From contig SSNP01000008.1 in NCBI GenBank assembly GCA_006937955.1, forward strand, positions 4,758,796 through 4,822,795: DNA of 64,000 nucleotides, in the 5' to 3' direction. Under the pieces are notes generated by a model that saw only the letters and a list, made by a program, of their open reading frames with translations, had not been told where the DNA came from and ran no database searches. Made by a program: the position numbers and the translations under genes. The DNA comes from Pachypanchax playfairii (lineage: Eukaryota > Chordata > Actinopteri > Cyprinodontiformes > Aplocheilidae). Shown piece by piece: positions 13,156 to 22,488 of this stretch (position 1 is the first letter of the stretch; each line of letters opens with the position of its first letter).

Positions 13156-14050
13156 TTTCTTGATGTAGAAGTTGTTTTCTCTCCTTTTTTATCTATAAGC
13201 CAACTGAGATGTGACTTTAATTTTCATGTGGACAGACTTGCCATCAATGGAAGAAACCTGTTTTTGGAGGTCATTTAGTAATCTGAGCTCCATTTTTTTT
13301 CTGTATGGTTTGAATGCATTTGAAAATAATCTGATAAAGCACTGAAACATCTTGACAATATTTGTTTTTTCTGACAGTGTCGTCCAGTTGGGCACTTGGA
13401 ACCCGGCATTATCTGTTTTTGTCTTTCATTTTATGCCATTATTTATTCATAATTGTTACTCTGTAATGAAACAATAACATTCTGAGATTAGTAATTTAAT
13501 TAACATATACTAATACATGTTTTTTAAATGTTTGTTAGCGGTATGATTTGTCTGAATGCCTGACTTTCAGTGTTTTCTATGTCATCAAGAAGCTGTTTAA
13601 ACTCCATACACAATTAATTATGGGTGTTGAGCTGAAATAATATCTGCTGTATTTAAAAGAATATTTAAGGTACCAGATATTTTACTGAATGAATTGTTTG
13701 AAAGGAGTAGCTTAAAGCATGCCATCCCTTGAATGTATGACATTGTATTTCATTTTTTAAAAGTTTAATTTTATTTTATTTGTTGCTTTTTTTAAACACC
13801 CTTTGGTCTTCACCGTTTTAAATGTGCTTGAAACACGTTTTTATGACAAGAAAAATTTGGCTCTTTAATAAACTTTTAAAGTATGAAATATGAGTTGGGA
13901 TTAGTTGTTAATAGTTTTATTAAATTGCCGTAATTTGGAAAAATATTAATAGCATACGAATTTAGCTTTTATTATTATTCATCATTAGATCCGGATTCAT
14001 TTGATTAAAATATTAAAGATGACTAAAAAACTCAACATCGCAGAGGAAAC
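13156..14050 (+). other. tmem33 3'UTR and tmem33-bbs7 gap
   Basis: AT-rich sequence following the tmem33 stop codon. A canonical AATAAA at 13867-13872 ends a 3'UTR of roughly 700-740 nt. Nothing else is recognisable up to the CCAAT boxes at 14054 and 14095 that begin the bbs7 promoter. Confidence 0.6.
13867..13872 (+). other. Polyadenylation signal of tmem33
   Basis: A canonical AATAAA about 710 nt after the tmem33 stop codon, followed by T-rich sequence. It is the only perfect hexamer between the stop codon and the next promoter that is well placed. Confidence 0.6.
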
Positions 14051-14053
14051 CAG

Positions 14054-14099
14054 CCAATCAAATATCAACTTCAATGCGTCCGGTTCATTTTCAGCCAAT
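14054..14099 (+). promoter_or_regulatory. Two CCAAT boxes upstream of bbs7
   Basis: AGCCAATCA (CCAAT at 14054-14058) and AGCCAATAG (CCAAT at 14095-14099) are 41 bp apart in the sense orientation, just upstream of an X-box. NF-Y bound at CCAAT boxes commonly cooperates with RFX factors. The pair marks the core promoter region, with transcription presumably starting between about 14150 and 14500. Confidence 0.55.
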
Positions 14100-14127
14100 A
14101 GAATGGCGACTTGCAGCAAAATGTACT

Positions 14128-14141
14128 GTTGCCAAGGCAAC
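14128..14141 (+). promoter_or_regulatory. RFX X-box of bbs7
   Basis: GTTGCCAAGGCAAC is a 14-bp X-box with near-perfect dyad symmetry that fits the RFX/DAF-19 consensus (RYYNYYWTRRNRAC). X-boxes in front of BBS and IFT genes are the classical control element for ciliary gene expression. It lies 387 bp before the bbs7 start codon and directly after two CCAAT boxes. Confidence 0.8.
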
Positions 14142-14527
14142 ACCAACTTCGTTCCACACTACTGTAGATAGTTTATGCTCAGTGCTGTAGTTACATGTTT
14201 TTTCAGGATCGTTTGAACAAACAAGCGGGTAACAGCGTGTTCGGGATGTTTAACAGCGACTCCTGGATCCGGTTAAAATGACTTCCGCTCAGAGACGAAG
14301 ACAGCTGGCGGCTGCTTTAATCGTGTTAGCTAACGTTAGCACGTTGTGCTAATCTTCTTGCAGAAAATAATCCCAGTCTCAAATGCATGGTCGCCGTTAA
14401 CGTAATTTCGACTAAATTTGTTACTGGTCGAGTTTTAAGGAGACGAATTTGCTGCAACTGCGCAAACAGAAATCTCATCTGGAAGACTGTCTACTTTTCT
14501 ACAAAATAAAGACAGTAACGAAAGAAG

Positions 14528-17500
14528 ATGGAAATCCACCTCAACAGAGTAGATTATACTCAGGTAACATGGAGTAGAAACTTCATTCTCCTGCAAATTA
14601 TTATTTTTATTTACTGATTGGGTTTGATTTGGACTGTGTTCTTTACTTTAAATCTCTGTTCTCGCAGGTTGGTGTGACATCCCAGAAAACTATGAGGCTT
14701 CTTCCAGCGGTGGGTAAAAAGGCAACTCAAAAGGTATCAGAACATGGTTTGTGTTTATTATTAGAAGCAATACTGTAGCATCGTCAGGTATTCATATATT
14801 GTTCAAATGTTAAAACTGTTATCATTTTTATTCCAAACATGTCCGGGGTTTTTCCTCGCATCAGAATCTGCCCTAGTATGTTCGAGCTGTAGACAGGAAC
14901 TTCTATAAAAACATTATTCGAGGTTTTTTAATTTTTGTTTGAAATGTGAAGTTGTTTGTAAAATTTAGTTTAAGTATGGTGTGTGTGTGTGTGTGGGGGG
15001 GGGGGGGTATTTCTGACCTCCTGAGGACCCGTTTCCTGACTTTTACTATCTTTCTGGGGTCCGAGGGTTCTTGTGGGGACCGAAGCCTGGTCCCCATGAG
15101 GGGGACTCCCCTTTTTAGGGTTAGGGGTTAGGTTTATAGGTATGGTGTGAATAGAGTTTTAGTTAGTCTTAGGGTTAGTTATAGATCAGTAATGGTTAAG
15201 GTTAGTAAAAGGGTTTGGGTTAGGTATAAATCTAGTTACTAAAATCAATGGAAGTCAATGGACGGTCCCCATAAGGATAACAAAACACACTTGTGTGTGT
15301 GTGTGTGTGTGTTTCAGGTTGCCATAGCAGATCATGATGGTGTACTTACATGTTTTGGAATGAAGAAGGGTGAGGCAGTGGTGAGTTAGATTTTCTGTTA
15401 TTTTCCATCTGATTAAAGGATTTCTGTTTTGAAGACATCTGACTCTCTGTTGCAGCCCGTGTTTAAAACACTTCCAGGACCAAAAATAGCCAGAATGGAC
15501 CTCGGAGGTGCTGTGGGAACTCCCCAGGAGAAGATCTTTGTCTGCTCTGGTTCTCAGGTCCGAGGATTCACCAAGAAAGGCAAACAGTTCCTCACCTTTG
15601 GGGCCAACTTCTCCGAGAGCATTAATGCCATGTAAGAACAGTTTCCTTTTGTTTCTGCTTACTCTACTTGAAGAAATTGTACTGCACTGTGTGACCTCAC
15701 CTCACTGCAATGTCTTCTCCAGGCATGTCTCTGGTGCTGATCTTTTTGTGTGTGCAAGTTACATCTACAACCACTACTGTGACTGCAAGGATCAGGACTA
15801 CTTCCTCTCTGGAGACAAAATTAATGACATCACATGTTTATCCTCAGAAAAGCTCTCATCTCCCATCCCAGTCCTAGCTTGCCAAGATCGAGTTCTCAGA
15901 GTCTTACAGGTAAACTGAACCCATATTTTATTCTAATGTTGATAAGATGTTCTACTGACAGGTGAAATTTGTTTTCTATTCTTTATTTAATTTAATCTGT
16001 AGGGATCGGAGCTTGCGTATGACATTGAAGTTAGTGGCCTTCCATCAGTACTGGAACTTTACAATAAAGATGGAGGCAAGTCTGTTTGTGGTGTACAATA
16101 ACAATGAAACTTGAAGGTATTTTATTTGGTTGGAGTTTAACTTGATGATAAATTTCCTTCAGGAGATGAAATCCTTTATGGAACAACAGATGGAAAAATT
16201 GGACTGGTTCAGATTGGGGACTCCTCAGCTGCAACTAAATGGGAGATTGACAATGATAAAAAGAAAGGAGGTATAGTTTACACACTGTTGTAGATTTTAA
16301 ACCTGTCAGCTGTTTTTTTCTATTCTCACAACCTTGGATGAACTAAGCCAGGTAAGATTGTAAATCCTGTTAAATCTAAGAATATAAGGACTGTATGACA
16401 GTTGTTGTTAACATCTTACTTGATAGTAACTTTCAATGTACCTCCTATTAGGAATTCTTTGCATGGACACTTATGACATTATTGGGGATGGAGTGAATGA
16501 CATCCTTGTGGGCAGAGATGATGGGTCAGTGGAAGTCTTTGGTTTTGACAGCTCCAATGAACCAACATTACGCTTTGTGCATGTAAGTTTTTGCCTGTTA
16601 AAATACAGACTGAGTGAATCAAAACTGTTTTTTACTCATGTATCTATTCAGTTGAGTTTATAGATTTTAAATGATGAAGAGAAAAAAAATCAAGCATTGT
16701 ATGTCAGCGTGGCCATTAACGAGATTTGTTGCCAAGCCTGAAGTGCTTTTATTCTTTTCTTTTATTACCTCAAATCTGCATCATTATTTTAGTTTTTATG
16801 TCAAGCTATGCAGTAACTCTCAGAATAATGCTTAATGTAAACTTCTTATCTAGATACCAGATGTTATTCCATTTAAAAAACTCACCAACTTTATTCACTC
16901 AAAAGTACCGAATCTATGTTGGCGACTGATATTTAAACCAAATGCTTTTTTGGCTGAACATTGTTAAGCAACCTGTTTCAAACCTAAGTTAAACTGTTTA
17001 ACACAAATCCAAAGTTTGTGTATGTAATCACAAAAATCATGACGTTAGTTACATTATTCTGCAACGCTTCACTAGTCTGAATGTTTTGTTTGTATTTTCT
17101 CAGAAATGTATGAGTGTTTCTCAACTTCACAAATCACACATGATCAGCACAGCAAGTTTTCTGATTTTATTTTCTCTTTAAACATGCATTGAGCTACCTG
17201 TAATTCAGTTTATGGATTTGGTTTCTATCTCTTAAATGAGAGTATTTTGTTTCTAAATACCAAATAATGTTTCATTTGATGAGCTGAAGTTTCAGGTGAC
17301 TGGGTAACAGTTCCTTGTTTGTTACAGGTTTTATCAGAGAGTGTGACCTCCATCCAGGGTGGCTGCGTGGGGAAGGAGTCTTACGATGAGGTCCTGACTG
17401 CCACTTACACAGGTTGGATGGAACTTTTAGAATCAGTGTTCTGAATGTACCCACTTTCATTTTCCTACTGAAATGAGGGAAAATGACTTGATTGTCCTTC

Positions 17501-20500
17501 TGTACTCAACTCATAAGTAAAGACCTAACTTCTTACACGATACAAATTTTACAGGAGTTTAGTCAGTATTAAAGGGTCTTATTTGATCTCTTTCAGGATG
17601 GTTGACTGGTTTAACCACTGAACCTCAGAAGGCCGAGGCTGGTCCAGGAGATGAGGTCAGGATGAGCAAGGAGACGCAGTCTAAAATAGAAGCTCTCAGG
17701 TACCAAAACAATAATATATTTTTGAGCCCCTTGTTTGACTTGATGATTTGGTTGAAGTGAAGTTTCAAAACAAATTTGTTTCTGACCTTTTAGGGCGGAG
17801 CTGGAACAGCTGCAGGTTAAAGTCCTACAGGGACGTGAACAATACCAGCAGACCTCACAGTCGAGCACAGCTGTCTCTGCTGTGCCCACCTTCAGCATCA
17901 ATGACAAGTTTACACTCTGCCAGGATGATGCCAGCTACAGCCTCACGCTGGAGGTGCAAACAGCCATCGACAACCTGCTGCTCCAGGTATTAACAGCAAC
18001 AAACCCTGATGATACAACAGAACATCCATCAGTTGTTTTTTATAAAGTTTACATTTAATCAAGTGCTCCAAATAAAAACTGCAGAATGTAACTTAAATTT
18101 TGATCTTTTGCAAAGAGTGACGTCCCCATAGACCTGCTGGACGTAGATAAGAACTCAGCTGTTGTCAGTTTCAGTGAATGCGACTCAGAGGTGAACAATA
18201 CAAAATGCCTCTTCACAAAATCACGTGAAAATAAAACTACAAACCTGTCTCTGAGTTCAGAGGTCTGACTAGTTCTGTTTCCTGCAGCCAAACGGGAACT
18301 TCCTCCTGGCCACATACAGATGTCAGGCCAACACTACCAGACTGGAGCTGAAGGTAATCTGTGCATCTCTGCATCCTCTGGTGTGCAGTGAAGTGTAGTG
18401 CGTGTTCTTTTAAATATATGCTATAGTTTCAATGATATACTGATGCAGAACAACATGTTTCATACATATCAAATGTTTTCATAGGTGAGATCCATTGAGG
18501 GACAGTATGGGATCCTACAGGCTTACGTTACCCCCAGACTGCAACCTAAGACCTGCCAGGTTCGACAGTATCAGATCAAACCGTTGTCTCTCCACCAGCG
18601 GACGCACAGCATAGACCCAGACAGGTAAAGTATTCACTTAAAATCTTTTTGGTCTGGTTACATTTTAAAAAATCCAGTTTTCAGATTAGATAAAATGTAT
18701 AAAATCATTTTAACTGTTGAAGCATAGTGTCACTAGTGCTTCTTAGCTTTATTTAAACATAATTAAACAAGAAATAGTTCAACTGTTTCATTTTCATTAT
18801 TGGCTGTTTTATTTCACTCTAAACAATTAAGATCAGCATTTAAGTAAAAAAAATGTAAATTGAAAGTTTTGATAATTGTTCTTGTTATTTAAATGAAGTA
18901 TTTCTTTGGTCTCGTGTTTTTATTTAATTTGTTTCAGACCCATGAATCAGCTGAATTTGGTGGGGCAGTTCAGTTTTGTAGAGATCCATTCCTGGGTGGT
19001 TTTCTGTTTACCAGAGGTGCCTGAGAAAACCCCAGCAGGAGAGAGCATCACTTTCTACTTCCATAATACATTCCTTGGCACGCAGCTTGAAGCCACCTAC
19101 TGGTAAACGCAGGCACACCATAAAAACACTTTATCAGAATCCATTTTATTTGCCAAGTATGAGAACAAGGAATTTACTTCTGGCAGATTGTGTCTTTCTA
19201 GTACAAACAAAGAATAAATATAAGAAAAATCAGATCAAATATAAGAAAATCACACTGAAGAAATGACTTATTAACTCGGAATGATCATAAGATGAGCTGC
19301 AGATGCTGATCATGCTGCTGGTTTAACTGTTCATTAAAGTGACTGCAGTGGGAAAGAAAACTGTTCCAGTGCCTGTTAGTCCTGGTCTGCACAGTTCTGA
19401 GACTCCTGCTAGAGGGAAGCAGTTCAAAGAGATTGTGTGCAGGGGGGTCCTTTACTATGTTTACTGCCCTCTTTTGACTCCTTGTGTGGTACAGGTCCTT
19501 AACAGAGGACAGGGGGACTCTGATGATGCACTTTACAGTCCTCATAGTGTGCTGCAGTCTGGTCTTGTCCTGCTTTGTGGCAGCTCCAGTGCTGCGGTGC
19601 CCAGGAATCTGAAGCTCTGTACGCTGGACACGATGCTACTGAGGACTGTGAGGGGGGTAGGGCAGGAGGGAGTCTCCTAAAGTCCACAATCATCTCTACA
19701 TCTCTACAGATATGGTGACTTGTCACTGTTCTGTATGAGTTGTTAGGAGGACATTGGGGGGTAGAGGGGGTTGCAGGGAAGATGTGATGTGTTCCCTTTC
19801 AAACCTGCAGTAGAAGCTGTTGAGGTCGTCAGCCAGGGCTTTGTTAGCATCAGCAGTGGGGGCAGAACGTCTCTTGTAATCGGTCATCTCCTGCAGGCCT
19901 CTCCACACTGTTGATGGGTTGTTGGCTGAAAACTGGTTCCTCTGAAAGATTATTCCTGGCCTGTCTGTTTATACTCCTGTAAACAATGTTTTGCAAATTC
20001 TGAATGATAAGTTGTTAAATCCAATATATCTGTGTCAAAATAGAACATATAAATAAACATCCTTTGATATATTGGATTATAGATTTTTTACTAGGAGTTA
20101 TACTTCAAATTCTTACATACTTCATCTGAATCTGTTAAACTGGCTTCTACTTAAAAACGCCTTGATAGTAAACATGTTTTATTTTTTTTCAGCAAAGGGA
20201 AGGGCCTCTTCAAGTCGGACAATATTTCTACTATCTCTATACTGAGAGATGTTCTCTCTAAAGAAGCTACCAAAAAGAAAATTGCTCTTAACATTTCATA
20301 TGGTAGGGTCATTGTTATTCTCTTTCAGGAAGAGCTGACATGTATTTTGAAGTTATGTAGAGATGAAGCATGTTTCCTGATCTTCCAGATATTAATGAAG
20401 ACTCTGTAAGCCACACCCTCAGGATGATCCATCCAAAGCTAGAGTACCAGTTGCTGCTGGCTCGAAAAGTTCAGCTTGTTGATGCTCTAAAAGTAAGTTA

Positions 20501-20923
20501 TAATGACAGAAACACATTCTGTTACTCTTAATTCATAATTTAACTCAGTCATTTCATCTGTGGTTCATAGGAGCTTCAGGTTCATGAAGGGAATGCAGAT
20601 TTCCTCATTCCAGAGTATCGCAGCATCTTGGATGAATCTGCAAATCTTCTGGAAGAGTACAAGAAGCAGCCTGCACACCTTGAAAGGCTTTATGGTAAAG
20701 TGTGAGACTTATATTCAACCTTAACTGGCAATAAGCTTGTTAGGCTGCAGTATTTAAATTTTTCTTTATGTTTTCAATTTTTTCTGCAGGAATGATCACT
20801 GACCTCTTTATTGACAAATTCAAGTTCAAGGGCCAGAATGTGAAAACAAAGGTGTCGTCATTGCTGGAGATACTCGATAATTATGACTTAAATTCACTGT
20901 TAGACTTTTTCAGCGAGCCGTGA
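14528..20923 (+). CDS. bbs7: Bardet-Biedl syndrome 7 protein, BBSome subunit
   Basis: Nineteen coding exons: 14528-14563, 14668-14733, 15318-15380, 15456-15631, 15723-15909, 16003-16075, 16163-16270, 16452-16582, 17328-17412, 17597-17699, 17794-17986, 18116-18190, 18288-18353, 18485-18624, 18938-19102, 20193-20302, 20389-20492, 20571-20694, 20790-20923. The phases are continuous, with no stop. The product is close in length to human BBS7 (about 715 residues) and matches its landmarks, such as FKTLPGPKIAR, YIYNHYCDCKDQ, LVGRDDG and NDKFTL. It has an N-terminal beta-propeller, a short coiled coil after LTTEP, a gamma-adaptin-ear-like region and an alpha-helical C-terminus. BBS7 is part of the BBSome coat that carries membrane cargo in cilia. 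Oddities are a GC donor at 16076 and a (TG)10 tract in the exon 3 acceptor. Intron 15 carries a LINE remnant. Confidence 0.97.
14979..15007 (+). repeat. (GT)n followed by poly-G tract
   Basis: About nine GT units run directly into a run of 12 or so G in bbs7 intron 2. It borders the left end of the dispersed repeat at 15009-15290. Such a G-run could stall polymerases and is a likely length-variable site. Confidence 0.85.
15009..15290 (+). repeat. Fish dispersed repeat with internal TTAGGG-like motifs
   Basis: The block has paired GGGGACC / GGTCCCCAT motifs near both ends (15078-15095 and about 15264-15273) and telomere-like TTAGGGTTAGGGGTTAGG at 15113-15132, with decayed TTAGGGTTAG copies at 15168 and on. 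It is flanked on both sides by GT repeats. I recognise this composition as a common non-coding dispersed repeat of teleost genomes, probably a non-autonomous transposon; the class is uncertain. Confidence 0.5.
15292..15311 (+). repeat. (TG)10 at the bbs7 exon 3 splice acceptor
   Basis: Ten TG units are followed only by TTTCAG and then exon 3 at 15318. They stand where a polypyrimidine tract would normally be. UG-rich RNA next to an acceptor is known to affect exon use (for example the CFTR intron 8 TG tract bound by TDP-43). Exon 3 is 63 nt, so skipping would keep the frame. Confidence 0.85.
19143..19960 (-). mobile_element. Internally deleted L2-type LINE remnant in bbs7 intron 15
   Basis: Read on the minus strand, 19540-19285 encodes a C-terminal tail typical of fish L2/Rex-type non-LTR retrotransposons (SSVKDLYHTRSQKRAVNIVK, then FELLPSSRSLRTVQTRTNRH). 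The segment at 19908-19760 encodes an upstream piece (LADDLNSFYCRFERE). The reverse-transcriptase core that should lie between is missing. The 3' end at about 19143-19160 shows a CTTGGCAAATAAAA terminus like those of L2 elements. The copy is antisense to bbs7 and dead. Confidence 0.7.
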
Positions 20924-22060
20924 TGTCAGAAAAACAACTGATTATTTATCTTTGTGCTGGTTTCTGCAATCATGGCATTTGTATGTAATGATAGTTACAT
21001 TTTGTGTCAGTGTTAGGCTGTTGTATTCTGTTTAGTATCTATTTATACTCAAAGTTCAGAATATAACGAATATTTATTCTATTTTTGTTCATGTTTAAAA
21101 GTGTACAGCAGATGATTTGCAGAATATTGCAAGTTTCCCATTTGTTAGAAATTGTGACTGATGTCTTTTATTAAAAGGACGGAAGCTACATGAACATATT
21201 TGGTGTGTGAAAATGATTTCATACACTTACACATAAATATATTTAATTATTACTCCATGCAACATTATGTCTTACTATAAAAAACTTTTACCACAGCAGT
21301 AACTTGAGCCTTTTGAAGTGGGTGAAATTCTCTGTTGAAACAGTTGTTTTACTGACATCTGTTGGAAACAGAGAATTTATTTTTACATTCATTCTGGTCC
21401 CCGGTTGTAAAATAGAGTCCAACTGTTTGAGTTTGGTGTTTTTCTTTTGATGGAAACCTAAAAATTGAAGTTGATGTTCATAAACAAGAGGTCTTGTAGA
21501 AAGGAGAAATGAACAGTTTCAAAAGGCTTGATGATTACCATCCTGTCTAAAAAAGTGTAATGGGTGATTTAAACCTGGTGAATTGTATGTAAAAGCTGCA
21601 CATTGTAGTTCTCAGTTTTACATAAAGTTTAAAACGTCTTATGTTAAAATGCAACCGATCAGCAGGGTTTAGTGTGTCCAGCTCTTGAGAACAAGCTGCC
21701 TAAACTTTAATTGTGGAAAAATCAGATTACAGACACATTATACATGTTTACCTTTTGCAACATTAAACATACTTTACACAGAGAATAGTTTTACTAAAGT
21801 AAGATTTTGACTACAGAATTTTTACCATGGTAGTTTTTATTGTTGGACCTAGAAATGTCCTGAATGACTGCTTAAAAAAAAAAAAACTAACAAACACAGG
21901 TCTGAGTAATATTACGATTATTTAAATTCGACAGGAGAAATTTAAAACTGCCGATTGTTTCCCAATCGTTACACAAACTTAATTTTAATACGTGACCTTT
22001 GTTTCAAACCGGTTTCAAATTTGCAATTAAGGTAAAATTGCTCCATCTCGGCTCCTGTAC
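20924..22060 (+). other. bbs7 3'UTR and bbs7-ccna2 gap
   Basis: AT-rich sequence. An ATTAAA signal at 21170-21175 probably ends the bbs7 mRNA about 250 nt after its stop codon. From there to the ccna2 promoter I see no exon, repeat family or RNA gene. Confidence 0.6.
21170..21175 (+). other. Probable polyadenylation signal of bbs7
   Basis: ATTAAA, the common variant hexamer, 247 nt after the stop codon and followed within 40 nt by a TTTGGTGTGTG GU-rich stretch, as expected for a cleavage site. Confidence 0.5.
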
Positions 22061-22065
22061 ATGCA

Positions 22066-22125
22066 TGACGTCAGTTGCTCCGCAGTCTGTGATTGGTTTG
22101 TTTCAATCGTCGCGGGCTACTTGAA
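22066..22125 (+). promoter_or_regulatory. ccna2 core promoter: CRE, CCAAT, CDE-CHR
   Basis: TGACGTCA at 22066-22073 is a perfect CRE (CREB/ATF site). ATTGG at 22092-22096 is an inverted CCAAT box (NF-Y). TCGCGGG at 22110-22116 followed, after four bases, by TTGAA at 22121-22125 is a CDE/CHR pair. The same order and the CGCGGG-N4-TTGAAC spacing are known from the human CCNA2 promoter. There MuvB/DREAM and E2F complexes repress the gene in G0/G1 and B-MYB/FOXM1 activate it in S/G2. The start codon lies about 360 nt downstream, implying a long leader. Confidence 0.85.
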
Positions 22126-22488
22126 CTGAAATAAGACTGCAACCCTTCATGTTTCTGTGTAAGTGAATCTCGAATAGCTTCTTTATATTCGAGCAGGTTA
22201 GTACAAGATCCGAAACGCATAAAATGGCAACTTAAAGTTTTTCTTGTTTTTAGGCCACCTGCTGCCACACGTGCACGTTTTGTTATTGTTTGTTTTGTTT
22301 TAATGCTGTAGTTTTACGTGTTGTTGCCATCTCAACAGTTTTCTGATCGTGAGTTGTTCTTAGCAAAACATTTGCTCACACACGATCCATTTATACCTAA
22401 AACACTTGTACTTTTTTTCCTCACAACGACGATCTTTCAAACGGTGTAATATTTTTGTGAAGAGGAGTTTTTGTTTGAAGGAGGAAAC

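Noticed and set aside
15508..15918. 136-codon plus-strand ORF in bbs7
   Set aside because: Shadow frame across exons 4 and 5 of bbs7 and their intron; only its second half coincides with the true frame.
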